Translations under genes and position numbers: made by a program | Shown here: positions 8,706-19,106 of the stretch, in pieces | Layout of the letters: every line of letters begins with the position of its first letter | Numbering within the stretch: the first letter of the stretch is position 1 | Notes under the pieces: generated by a model | The model's database searches: none | Seen by the model: only the letters and a program-made list of their open reading frames with translations | Told to the model about the DNA's origin: nothing | Source: DATHBR01 sp036389955 | GTDB taxonomy: Bacteria > Myxococcota > Myxococcia > Myxococcales > Myxococcaceae | Direction: 5' to 3' | Length of the DNA: 64,000 nucleotides | Assembly: GCA_036389955.1 (NCBI GenBank) | Contig: DASVVJ010000112.1 | Span: forward strand, 1-64,000

Positions 8706-9354
8706 GGCGTTCCCAGAAGCCTGGTTGATCGTGCTGGAGGAACTCGATGCGTTTGATCCACTTCGCTCCCTTCCAGGCGTACAGCTGGGGAGTGATCATC
8801 CGCACCGGGCCACCGTGCTCTTGCGGTAGCGGCTGCCCATTGTACGTGTGAACGAGCAGCACGTCGTCCTTGAGAGCCTCCTCCAGCGGCAGGTTGGTGG
8901 TGTAACCGTCCGAGGCGTGCGTGCGCACGTACCCTGCCTTGGGGAGGAGTCGGGCAAGCGCCGCGAGTGTGGAGAACTGTACCCCCCTCCACTGCACGTC
9001 CATCAGGCTCCACGTGGTGACGCAGTGGAAGTCGCTGACGTCTTCGTACTGCGGGAGCGCCAGGAAACTCTGCCAGTCCAGGGTGACGGGGGCCTCGACG
9101 GCGCCGTCGATCGTCAGGCTCCACGTGGCGGGAGTGACCGGGTCGAAGGGAATGCCCAGGTCCAGCACGGGCCACTTCTTCGTCACGTGCTGGCCGGGCG
9201 GCAGCTTGGGCATGCCGTGGCGGTTGGGCTCACCGCTGCCCATGGGGCGCGCGTCGCTCACCCCGGGCGTGCCCTTCATCTTGTCCAGGTACCGGGCGCG
9301 CAGCTTCATGCGCGCCTCAATGATGCGCTGGAACTTCTCGTCCTGCTCGGACAC
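8656..9354 (-). CDS. Sulfite oxidase-like molybdopterin oxidoreductase
   Basis: A 232-residue protein of the oxidoreductase molybdopterin-binding family (YuiH/MsrP-catalytic-like). The segment DFHCVTTWS places Cys111 as the predicted molybdenum ligand. The fold continues through VRTHASDGYTTNLPLEEAL to GGPVRMITPQLYAWKGAKWI. No Tat signal is seen, unlike periplasmic MsrP, so it is probably cytosolic and the natural substrate is unknown. The start is GTG, 4 bases after the stop of the glutaredoxin gene, in an operon of iron-sulfur-related proteins. The MOSC protein at 4275-5075 is the only other molybdenum-linked gene nearby. Confidence 0.85.
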   Translation of the reverse strand: MSEQDEKFQRIIEARMKLRARYLDKMKGTPGVSDARPMGSGEPNRHGMPKLPPGQHVTKKWPVLDLGIPFDPVTPATWSLTIDGAVEAPVTLDWQSFLALPQYEDVSDFHCVTTWSLMDVQWRGVQFSTLAALARLLPKAGYVRTHASDGYTTNLPLEEALKDDVLLVHTYNGQPLPQEHGGPVRMITPQLYAWKGAKWIKRIEFLQHDQPGFWERRGYSNTAHPWRDDRYS

Positions 9355-9357
9355 GGC

Positions 9358-9684
9358 TCAGGATCCGGACGGCACGCTGCTGGCGATGAGGCTCTTCAGC
9401 TCGCCGTTCTGCTCCAGCTCCATGAGGATGTCCGAGCCGCCGACAAACTCCCCGTTGATGAAGACCTGGGGAATGGTGGGCCACTTCGTGTAGTCCTTGA
9501 TGCCCTGGCGCACCTCGGGGTCCGCCAGCACGTCCACCGTGTGCACCTGGCCGTACTGCTGCAGGATCTGCAGCGCGCGGGCCGAGAAGCCACACTGGGG
9601 GAACAGGGCGTTGCCCTTCATGAAGAGGACGATCTTGTGGGAGCGGGTCTCCTGATCGAAGCGGGCCTTGAGTTCCGGATTCAT
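9358..9684 (-). CDS. grxD: Monothiol glutaredoxin, Grx4/GrxD type
   Basis: 108 residues with the monothiol active site CGFS at 31-34 preceded by KGNALFPQ, then WPTIPQVFINGEFVGGSDI. These are the glutathione-binding and cis-Pro features of class II glutaredoxins. Such proteins bind a 2Fe-2S cluster as a dimer or together with a BolA protein, and act in iron-sulfur cluster delivery. The bolA gene lies directly upstream (18 bases), which supports this role here. The start is the ATG of MNPELKARF. Confidence 0.92.
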   Translation of the reverse strand: MNPELKARFDQETRSHKIVLFMKGNALFPQCGFSARALQILQQYGQVHTVDVLADPEVRQGIKDYTKWPTIPQVFINGEFVGGSDILMELEQNGELKSLIASSVPSGS

Positions 9685-9702
9685 GTCGCGTCCTTCCTGG
9701 TG

Positions 9703-9954
9703 CTAACCGAGCTTCTTCCACTGCTCGGGCGAGTAAGTCTTTAACGCCAGCGCGTGCAGCTCGCCGGAGTCCAGCCAGTCCTGCACGGCGGCATAGACGA
9801 GCTTGTGCTGCTGCACCAGCGGCTTGCCCACGAAAGCGGGGCTGGTCACGTGCGCCTCGAAGTGGTCGCCCGTGCCCTTGAGGTCCTCGATGCGCATCTC
9901 CGCGCCCGGCAGGGCCTTGAGAATGCGCTCACGAATGCGCTCGGCGGTCAGCAT
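9703..9954 (-). CDS. bolA: BolA family protein
   Basis: 83 residues, the normal BolA length. The core includes HFEAHVTSPAFVGKPLVQQHKLVYAAV, with the conserved C-terminal His of the LVQQHK motif that can coordinate a 2Fe-2S cluster shared with a CGFS glutaredoxin. The partner gene follows immediately. Its ATG overlaps the last base of yqgE. Whether it is of the BolA or IbaG subtype cannot be settled by eye. Confidence 0.9.
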   Translation of the reverse strand: MLTAERIRERILKALPGAEMRIEDLKGTGDHFEAHVTSPAFVGKPLVQQHKLVYAAVQDWLDSGELHALALKTYSPEQWKKLG

Positions 9955-10499
9955 CAGTTCAGCCCCTTTCCCATCATCAGCATGGCCGGGTCCACGCCCA
10001 TGCCTCGCAGCGTCACGTCCCAGAGCTGAGCCGGGTCCCCCTTGAGCAGGGCGTTGGCCGAGACCTCGGAGAAGAGCCAGGAACCAGTGGCCATCTCGTT
10101 CTCGAGCTGACGGGGGCCCCAGCCGGCATAGCCCAGGCAGAAGCGCAGGTGCACGTGGGGGCGCTCGAGCAGCGCGCCCAGCGCATCCAGGGTGACGCTC
10201 AGGTGCAGGCCCGGCATCACCGTGTGCTTCTCGAGAATCGTGTCGTCGTCATGGAGGATGAAGCCGCGGTGCGGCTCCACCGGTCCACCGACATAGACGG
10301 AGTGCTGCGTCAGCTCGGTGGCGATCTTCAGTGACTGGCCGCGGGCCAGCTCACCGAGCGTCAGCGGTGCGCCGCGGTTGACGACCAGGCCCATGGACCC
10401 GGTCTCCGAGTGCTCGATCATCAACACGACCGAGCGGTGGAAATTGGGGTCCCCGAGCTGGGGCATGGCCAGGAGCAACCCGGGAGCGAGCGTCTTCAC
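9954..10499 (-). CDS. yqgE: YqgE/AlgH family protein
   Basis: 181 residues. The signature starts APGLLLAMPQLGDPNFHRSVVLMIEH and continues with GLVVNR and VYVGGPVE, then FCLGYAGWGPRQLENE. These are hallmark blocks of the UPF0301 (YqgE/AlgH) family, whose biochemical role is not established. The GTG start gives the standard N-terminus. It heads a five-gene minus-strand operon leading into bolA with a 1-base overlap. Confidence 0.92.
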   Translation of the reverse strand: MKTLAPGLLLAMPQLGDPNFHRSVVLMIEHSETGSMGLVVNRGAPLTLGELARGQSLKIATELTQHSVYVGGPVEPHRGFILHDDDTILEKHTVMPGLHLSVTLDALGALLERPHVHLRFCLGYAGWGPRQLENEMATGSWLFSEVSANALLKGDPAQLWDVTLRGMGVDPAMLMMGKGLN

Positions 10500-10547
10500 G
10501 CCTTGAGCATCGGGCGTTCGCGGGACACGTGCAACCGGTTCTCGCGC

Positions 10548-11006
10548 TCAGTGCCAACTGGTGTGCTTGGACTGTAGGGCCTTGGCCAGCTTCTCTGGCA
10601 TCACCGGCTTGCCGATGAACAGGTCCGCCCCGAGCCCCTTGCACTTGCGGGCCATGGCCGCGTCGCTCATGGCGCTCACGCCGATGAGGACCGCCTGGGG
10701 GAAGCGCTCGCGCAGACGGGACATCAACGTGGCTCCGCTGCGGCCGGGCAGAAAGACGTCCACCACGGCGGCGTCCATGCGCTTGTTGCGCACGGCGAAC
10801 TCGGCCTCCTCGGCGCTGCCCACGGGCAGCGGCTCGTAGCCCCACTGGGTGAGCAGCTCCACGAGCAGCTCCCGGCTGGCGGGGTCATCTTCGACGACGA
10901 GGACGGAGCCGCGGACCGGCTCGACCTTCAGATCATCGTTGCGCCGCTCGCGCTCCGTGGTCTCTGGTCCCGTGGCAATGGAGAGTTCATCGGTGGGCAG
11001 GGACAT
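10548..11006 (-). CDS. Single-domain response regulator
   Basis: About 152 residues from the ATG of MSLPTDELS; an in-frame start 18 codons upstream is less likely. A 30-residue polar leader precedes one receiver domain with VLVVEDD (acidic pair), VVDVFLPGRSG (phospho-accepting Asp about residue 83) and IGKP (conserved Lys). There is no output domain, so it should work through protein contacts, in the manner of CheY or Spo0F. No kinase is adjacent. It ends 48 bases before yqgE starts and may be read into that operon. Confidence 0.85.
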   Translation of the reverse strand: MSLPTDELSIATGPETTERERRNDDLKVEPVRGSVLVVEDDPASRELLVELLTQWGYEPLPVGSAEEAEFAVRNKRMDAAVVDVFLPGRSGATLMSRLRERFPQAVLIGVSAMSDAAMARKCKGLGADLFIGKPVMPEKLAKALQSKHTSWH

Positions 11007-11118
11007 GGCTTCGCTCAGGAATGAAAGAGAAGGCTGCGTTGGAGGAACGCACCCGCTCACGGGGGGAATTCCTCGGGCGAGGCCCGAAAAACCAAGGCTG
11101 CTCGAAGCTTGCGCGCCC

Positions 11119-11928
11119 TCAGGCCTTGCGCGGTCCCGAGGCGAGCGCCTGAGACGCGAGCGAGGCGCCGAGCACCAGCAAGACCAACAGGGCCCAGGCG
11201 GGAATAACGACGCGAGCGCCCCCTTCGTAGATGAGCGCCGCGTAGCTGGTGCCCAGGTAACGGCCCAGGGACATGGGCTCCATCCGGGCGATGCCGAAGA
11301 AGCTCACGGTGGACTCGGCGAGGATGGCGGCGGGCAGGCGGCTGAGGAACACCGCGAGGACGAAGGGCCGCAGCGCGGGCCACAGGTGGACGCGCAGCAC
11401 GTGGGGCCGGGTGCCGCCCAGGGCCCGGGAGGCAGCGATGAACTCCTGGCGCTCCAGGGTGTCCAGGCGGTTGCGGAACATGCGCGCCGGCCCTGCCCAG
11501 CCCACCAGGGCCAGGGACACGACCATGAGCCCGAAAGGCCCCAGCCCGGCGCCACCGCCCGCGTCCACGAGCGACTGTCCCGCCAACTGCAGCACCATCA
11601 CCACCAGCACGTCCGGTAGCGCGAAGAAGGCATCCGCCAGGCGCATGACCCAACGCTCCAGGGCTCCGCCCACCAACCGGGCCACCCCGCCCACCAGCAG
11701 GCCCAGCCCGGTGGAGAGCGCCCCCGCGGCCAGTCCAATGGCGAGCGAGATCCACAGGCCCCCGAATGCCAGCTCGCACACCGTGCGGTCAGGCCGGGTC
11801 GGATCCCTGCCGAGCGGACAGGCGTCCGCGAGTGCCTCGGGGAACAGGCGGCCGCCGAGAAAGCTCAGCAGGCCGAGTCCTCCCAGGAGCGCGAGGCCCA
11901 CCCAGGCCCGTGGGGAGATGCGCCTCAT
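11119..11928 (-). CDS. Peptide ABC transporter permease, OppC/DppC type
   Basis: 269 residues with five or six hydrophobic segments. The EAA-like cytoplasmic loop is EFIAASRALGGTRPHVLRVH (about 163-182), which docks the ATPase in this family. The N-terminal extension seen in many OppC proteins is present and short. It overlaps the preceding permease gene by ATGA and is the last gene of the DUF885-SBP-permease-permease operon. No ATP-binding subunit follows. Confidence 0.85.
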   Translation of the reverse strand: MRRISPRAWVGLALLGGLGLLSFLGGRLFPEALADACPLGRDPTRPDRTVCELAFGGLWISLAIGLAAGALSTGLGLLVGGVARLVGGALERWVMRLADAFFALPDVLVVMVLQLAGQSLVDAGGGAGLGPFGLMVVSLALVGWAGPARMFRNRLDTLERQEFIAASRALGGTRPHVLRVHLWPALRPFVLAVFLSRLPAAILAESTVSFFGIARMEPMSLGRYLGTSYAALIYEGGARVVIPAWALLVLLVLGASLASQALASGPRKA

Positions 11929-12809
11929 GCCTGGGCCTCGCGGGCACGCGGGTCCACGAGGAGACGGACCACCTCCACCACCAGTCCCACCATGACGAGC
12001 ACCGAGGCGAAGACGGTGGTGGCGACGACGACGACCGCCACCTGCTTCTGGAGCACGGCGAGAACGTAGAGCTGGCCGAAGTACGGCAGGCCGAAGACGC
12101 GCTCAGCGGCGAACGAGCCCGCCAGCAGCGCGGTGGCCACGGGTCCGATGGCATCCAGCAGTGCCGGCAGCACGTTGGGCAGCACATGGCGGCGCAGCAC
12201 CAGATGAGGCGGCAGGCCCTTGCTGGCGGCGGTGCGCACGTAGTCCCGCGCCAGCTCTGTCTCCAGCGCGTCGGCAAGCAGGGTGCCCAGGAAGATGCCC
12301 GGCCACACGGAGATGACGAGCGCGGCGGTGAGCTCCGGAAGCAGGCTGCCGCGCTCCACCACGGCGGGCGCCAGCAGCAGCGCGGGGATGAAGACGGGCG
12401 TCCCGAAAGCCGCCGCCGGAATGGCGTCTCCGAGCACCGCCAGGCGGCCGCGCCTCCACCGGTTCTTGAGCAGCGCGAAGCCCATGGCCCACCCCAACGC
12501 AAGCACCAGCGCCACGAGCCCCACGCCCACGCTGCCGGAGAGCTTGAGCAGCAGCTCGTCCCCGGTGACGCCCTGAGCGCTGGTGCCCAGGCGCTCGCCA
12601 CGGAAGAGCTTCTGCCACGGGCGCAGGAAGCCCAGCGGCTCGCCGATGCCCAGATCCCGCCGGTACGAGGCGGCCAGCTCCGGGGACACCTGACGCTTGT
12701 TCTCGTCCTCGGTGGTGAGCGGCAGGCTGGCCATCAGGAAGTACGAGGCCACCGCGACAATGGGCACGAGCGCGAGCTGTCGGCCCACCCGGACGAGGAG
12801 CTGCCTCAT
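11925..12809 (-). CDS. Peptide ABC transporter permease, OppB/DppB type
   Basis: 294 residues with an N-terminal transmembrane segment (about 12-30), a periplasmic loop containing DLGIGEPLGFLRPW, and further segments to the end. The EAA-like loop YVRTAASKGLPPHLVLRRHV (about 190-210), followed by LPNVLPALL, identifies an inner-membrane permease of the Opp/Dpp class. It overlaps both neighbours by ATGA, so it is tightly coupled to the binding protein upstream and the second permease downstream. Confidence 0.85.
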   Translation of the reverse strand: MRQLLVRVGRQLALVPIVAVASYFLMASLPLTTEDENKRQVSPELAASYRRDLGIGEPLGFLRPWQKLFRGERLGTSAQGVTGDELLLKLSGSVGVGLVALVLALGWAMGFALLKNRWRRGRLAVLGDAIPAAAFGTPVFIPALLLAPAVVERGSLLPELTAALVISVWPGIFLGTLLADALETELARDYVRTAASKGLPPHLVLRRHVLPNVLPALLDAIGPVATALLAGSFAAERVFGLPYFGQLYVLAVLQKQVAVVVVATTVFASVLVMVGLVVEVVRLLVDPRAREAQA

Positions 12810-14515
12810 GGCTGAGCCCCCTGCCCCGCCTCGGGCCCGAGCCTCAAGGCCTTCAGGGCGAGGAAGTTGAACGGGTCCACATCCAGGCCGCGCAACCGGG
12901 CGCGCGCGCGGTAGTAGCGGTCCGGGTGGTACAGCGGGGCGATGACGGCCTGCTCGTCCAGGAGCACCGCCTGAGCCTGGGCGTAGAGCGCGCGGGCCCG
13001 CTCGGCATCGGTCTCCGCGTCAGCCTCCTCCAGCAGCCGCTCGAAGCGCGCCATGGGCTCCCCACCTGCCTGGAATTCCCAGCCGGTCTGGTGGTTGCCC
13101 TCACGCTCGAAGAGGGTGAAGAAGGTGTTCGGGTGCGCGTAGTCGGCGCCCAGCCGGCGCAGGTACATGTCGTAGGCGCGCGGTCCCTCCGGAGTGCGCC
13201 GCGCCACCTCGGATGAGAAGTCGGACCGCGCATCGAGCGTCACCTGAATCCCCACCGCCGCGAGCTGCGAGGCGATGCGCTCGGCGATGGCCACCTCGGG
13301 GACGAAGGAGTCCCCGGCCCTGTAAACCAGGCGCAAGGGGCGCTCCAGGCCCGGTACGCCTTGCAGGTCCGCCTTCGCCCGCTCCCGGTCGAAGTGGGGC
13401 AGGCGCGCGGCCTCCTCGGCGGTCGCGGCCCCGGGCAGCTCCGGCGGCAGCAGCACATTCGTGGGACGCGCGGAGGGCAGAAGTCCCGCCATCAGCGCCT
13501 CCCGGTCCAGCGCCCGGGTGATGGCGCGCCGCACTTCGGGCCGGTTCAACGGGGGCCGCTCGGTGTTGAAGGCCATGAAGTACGTGGAGAGCAGCGGCTC
13601 ATGCCGCAGATCCTCCGGGCGCTTGCCCCGGAGTGCCAGCGCACTGTCCACGAAGACGAAGTCCACCCGGCCGCGCTCGTACAGCGCGGGGCCAATCTCC
13701 GACCGCATCAACGTGACGACGGGCGCGGGACGCTCGCCTTCCCCCAGCGGCGGCTGAAACGCCGAAGCCGGGTTGTGCACCAACCGCACGCGCTCGCCCG
13801 CCCGGTCCCAGCGCTCCACCCGGTAGGGCCCGAGGGACAGCGGCCGGCCCTCCCGAGGCCGGTCGAAGTAGTCCTGAATCTCCTCATCGGACCGGCCCGC
13901 CAGGTCCGCCGAGGGCGAGGGAAAGAAGAGGTACACGTTGGCCAGACGCGCCAGGAAGTAGCTGCGCGGGTGCTCGAGCGTCACCCGCAGGGTGTGCGCC
14001 CCCAGCACCTCTACGCCCGTGCGCGCCACCGCCGCCTGAACCTGCTCTCTCGGAGCACCGCGCTCCAGCAACTCCAGCACGGCCCGGACGCCCGCCACCT
14101 CCGCCATCTCGCCGCGCTCGCGTCCCACCATGGCGCGGCGCCAGCCGAACAAGAAGTCCGGGGCGGTCAAGGGGGTGACCCCGTCCGACCAGCGTACGTC
14201 CCGGCGCAGGTGGAAGGTGTAGACCTCGCGGCCCTGGGCATCGCGCTCGCGGTCCCAGCGCTCGGCCAGCCCGGGCTGCACCGAGTGGTCCGCCCCCAGC
14301 GTGGTGAGCCCCTTCTGGGTGGCAAGCATCACCGGGTAGTTCGACCAGCTGGCGGGATCCGAGAAGCTCCAGTCCAACGTGGTGGGCATCGTGGGCACGA
14401 CAATCTTGATGCCCGGATCGGGCTGAAAGCCGCACGGCCCGCAGGCCATGGACAGCCCCAGCCCGAGCAGCGCCAACCAGAGTCGGGAACGGGAACCCAC
14501 CGGCGCCCGCTTCAC
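12806..14515 (-). CDS. Peptide ABC transporter substrate-binding lipoprotein (SBP_bac_5)
   Basis: 569 residues. The N-terminus is a lipoprotein signal ending in LGLSMACGPCG, so the mature protein is tethered to a membrane. The body has the family-5 binding-protein signature (TLDWSFSDPASWSNYPVMLATQ, then DVRWSDGVTPLTAPDFLFGWRRAM) and the usual length for OppA/DppA. The start is GTG, overlapping the DUF885 stop by 4 bases. The next two genes are the matching permeases. The likely job is peptide capture, but the ligand is not readable from the sequence. Confidence 0.88.
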   Translation of the reverse strand: MKRAPVGSRSRLWLALLGLGLSMACGPCGFQPDPGIKIVVPTMPTTLDWSFSDPASWSNYPVMLATQKGLTTLGADHSVQPGLAERWDRERDAQGREVYTFHLRRDVRWSDGVTPLTAPDFLFGWRRAMVGRERGEMAEVAGVRAVLELLERGAPREQVQAAVARTGVEVLGAHTLRVTLEHPRSYFLARLANVYLFFPSPSADLAGRSDEEIQDYFDRPREGRPLSLGPYRVERWDRAGERVRLVHNPASAFQPPLGEGERPAPVVTLMRSEIGPALYERGRVDFVFVDSALALRGKRPEDLRHEPLLSTYFMAFNTERPPLNRPEVRRAITRALDREALMAGLLPSARPTNVLLPPELPGAATAEEAARLPHFDRERAKADLQGVPGLERPLRLVYRAGDSFVPEVAIAERIASQLAAVGIQVTLDARSDFSSEVARRTPEGPRAYDMYLRRLGADYAHPNTFFTLFEREGNHQTGWEFQAGGEPMARFERLLEEADAETDAERARALYAQAQAVLLDEQAVIAPLYHPDRYYRARARLRGLDVDPFNFLALKALRLGPEAGQGAQP

Positions 14516-16344
14516 GCCTGCTTCTTACGGGCGATGTACTCGCCAATCACCCGCTCGAGAATGGACATGGGCATCGAGCCATTCTTGAGCACCTGGTCGT
14601 GGAACTCGCGGATGTCGAACTTGTCCCCCAGCTCGGCGCGGGCCTTCTCGCGCAGCTCGACAATCTTGAGCATGCCGACCTTGTACGCGAGCGCCTGGCC
14701 GGGGTTCACCAGGTAGCGCTCGATCTCGGCCGTCACTTCATCCTCGCCCATACCGGTGTGCTCGCTCATGTACTGGATGGCCTGCTCGCGGCTCCAGCGC
14801 TTGTGGTGCATGCCGGTGTCCACCACCAGGCGCACGGCGCGGAACATCTCCGCCTGCAGGCGGCCCAGGTTGTCCAGCGGGTTCTTCTGGAAGCCGGCCT
14901 CCCACGCCAGGCGCTCGGTGTAGAGCGCCCACCCTTCCGAGTACGCGGTGAACGGCACCATGCGCCGGAACATCGGCAGCCCCTTGAGCTCCTGCGCGAT
15001 GGCGATCTGGAAGTGATGCCCCGGCACACCCTCGTGATAGGCCAGCGTGCGCATGCCGAAGCGGGCAATCTCGGACATGTTGCGCAGGTTGGCGTAGAAG
15101 GTGCCGGGCCGCTTCCCGTCCATCGAGGGAGCGTTGTAGTAGGCGCCCGGCGCCGTCTTCTCCGAGAACTCCGGCACGCGCTTCACCTCGACACCGGCCT
15201 TGGGCTTCACCGCGAAGTACGGATCGAGCCCCGCGCTGATCTCGTCGATGATGGCCTGGTAGTCCTTGAGCACCTGCTCGCGGCCCGCGTCGGTGTCCGG
15301 GTAGAGCTGCTCGGGCGCCTTGGAGAGCTGCAGCACGCGCGCCCCGAGGGTGCCCTCGATGTAGCCGGCCTCGCGCAGGATCTGGTCCATCTCGCCGCCG
15401 ATGCGCGCCACCTCGGCCAGGCCGATCTGGTGGATCTGCTCGGCGCTCATGTCCGTGGTGGTGTTCGACTTCACCCGGTAGGCGTAATAGGCGTCGCCGT
15501 CCGGAAGGCGCCACACCCCGTCATTGGAGGTGGCCTTGGGCTGCAGCGTCTCGAAGTAGGCGATCAGCTCGCGATAGGCGGGGTAGACGCTCTGCTCCAC
15601 GGCGCGCGTGGCCTCGTCGAGCAGCGCCTTGCGCGTCTCGGCACTCATCTGGGCCTGATCGATCTTCTCCAGCTTCTTCTGCAGCGAGGTGACCAGCATG
15701 TGCTCGGCCGGCTTGGGCTCGATGAAGCCGTGCATCTGCTTGAGCACCTTCTCCACCGTGAACTTCGGGGGGAAGATGCCCTTCTGCTCGCGCAGGCGCA
15801 GGCCCTCGAGCACCTGGGAGAACTTCACCGGGAACTTGTTCAGCCGGGCGATGTAGTTGCGCGCGTCACGCTCACGCTCGACCAGGTGCTGGTCGGCCAT
15901 GAAGTTGGGCAGCATGGACTGTACGCCGAACATCTGGTTGACCGGGAAGCTGTGGTAGCGCCACTTGTCGCCCTCCAGCTGGTTGCTGAAGAAGAAGTCC
16001 CAGATGTCGTACGAGAGCAGGTCCTGCTCGGTATAGCTCGCGCGGTCGTAGCGCTTGAAGGTCTCGTAGTTCTTGCGGAGCTTCTCGCGCTGGCGCTCCT
16101 CCTCCGCCAGCGACGCATCCGCCAGGTCATCGGCGTGGAAGTCGATGCCGAACTGGTCCAGCAGCCGCAGGCTGGTGAGCAGCTCGGGGTTGTCGAGCGC
16201 GAACTGGGCGAAGACCCGGTTGTAATAGAGGTTGATGCTGACGGGCTTGAAGTACCAGACGTGGACGAAGAACGCCCCGCCCAGCACGACGAGGGCCAGC
16301 AGCGAATAAGCCACCCACTTGAGCAGCTTGAGAACGGATTTCAT
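14512..16344 (-). CDS. DUF885 family membrane-anchored metallopeptidase-like protein
   Basis: 610 residues. One hydrophobic segment (about 11-31) would anchor it, leaving the rest outside the cytoplasm. The DUF885 core carries the zinc motif HEGVPGHH at 437-444 and a downstream AYSEGWALYTERL block supplying the second glutamate (EGW, about 470). DUF885 proteins are predicted peptidases related to M32-like carboxypeptidases. It is the first gene of an operon with a peptide-binding protein and two peptide permeases, so digestion of outside peptides followed by uptake is a sound guess, though unproven. Confidence 0.82.
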   Translation of the reverse strand: MKSVLKLLKWVAYSLLALVVLGGAFFVHVWYFKPVSINLYYNRVFAQFALDNPELLTSLRLLDQFGIDFHADDLADASLAEEERQREKLRKNYETFKRYDRASYTEQDLLSYDIWDFFFSNQLEGDKWRYHSFPVNQMFGVQSMLPNFMADQHLVERERDARNYIARLNKFPVKFSQVLEGLRLREQKGIFPPKFTVEKVLKQMHGFIEPKPAEHMLVTSLQKKLEKIDQAQMSAETRKALLDEATRAVEQSVYPAYRELIAYFETLQPKATSNDGVWRLPDGDAYYAYRVKSNTTTDMSAEQIHQIGLAEVARIGGEMDQILREAGYIEGTLGARVLQLSKAPEQLYPDTDAGREQVLKDYQAIIDEISAGLDPYFAVKPKAGVEVKRVPEFSEKTAPGAYYNAPSMDGKRPGTFYANLRNMSEIARFGMRTLAYHEGVPGHHFQIAIAQELKGLPMFRRMVPFTAYSEGWALYTERLAWEAGFQKNPLDNLGRLQAEMFRAVRLVVDTGMHHKRWSREQAIQYMSEHTGMGEDEVTAEIERYLVNPGQALAYKVGMLKIVELREKARAELGDKFDIREFHDQVLKNGSMPMSILERVIGEYIARKKQA

Positions 16345-16390
16345 CGGGACCTTTCAGCGGCATGCGCGCTCGGGCGCGCAAGATAGCAAG

Positions 16391-16424
16391 CAAAAGCCCC
16401 GCCCTCTCAAGGAGAGGACGGGGC
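16391..16424 (-). terminator. Rho-independent terminator after lon
   Basis: A 13-base stem (16396-16408 with 16412-16424, one mismatch) with a 3-base loop. On the minus strand it is followed by TTTTGCTTGCT. It sits between the lon stop and the DUF885 start. Confidence 0.75.
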
Positions 16425-16455
16425 CCGTGCGCTACCGCCTACCGTGTCCCGAGAC

Positions 16456-18909
<2,454 letters not shown>

Positions 18910-18961
18910 GTGCTCGCCACCTGCCTGCTTGCCGACCTGAGTCGCAAGCCCCTGGAAGTTA

Positions 18962-18990
18962 CTCGCATGCCTGCCAGGCAAGCATGCGAG
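18962..18990 (-). promoter_or_regulatory. 29-bp palindrome upstream of lon
   Basis: CTCGCATGC (18962-18970) and GCATGCGAG (18982-18990) are perfect inverted arms, with a nested TGCC-A-GGCA at the centre. It begins 52 bases upstream of the lon start. A possible -10 (TTATAG on the minus strand, 19004-19009) lies just upstream, with no clear -35. It could be an operator or a 5' UTR hairpin; it is not a CIRCE element. Confidence 0.45.
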
Positions 18991-19106
18991 GTGAAACGCC
19001 GTTCTATAACACGGCCAATTCAGCCGCCGTTCCCCGGCTAAAGGTGGGATGCGGCGACCTGCCATCAAGGGAACACCCCTTTTTCACAGGGTGTCCGCCT
19101 GCTCCT

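Noticed and set aside
18910..19068. A 53-residue N-terminal extension of Lon
   Set aside because: It runs through the palindrome and promoter-like region. The family N-domain starts at MFFGRDDKK.
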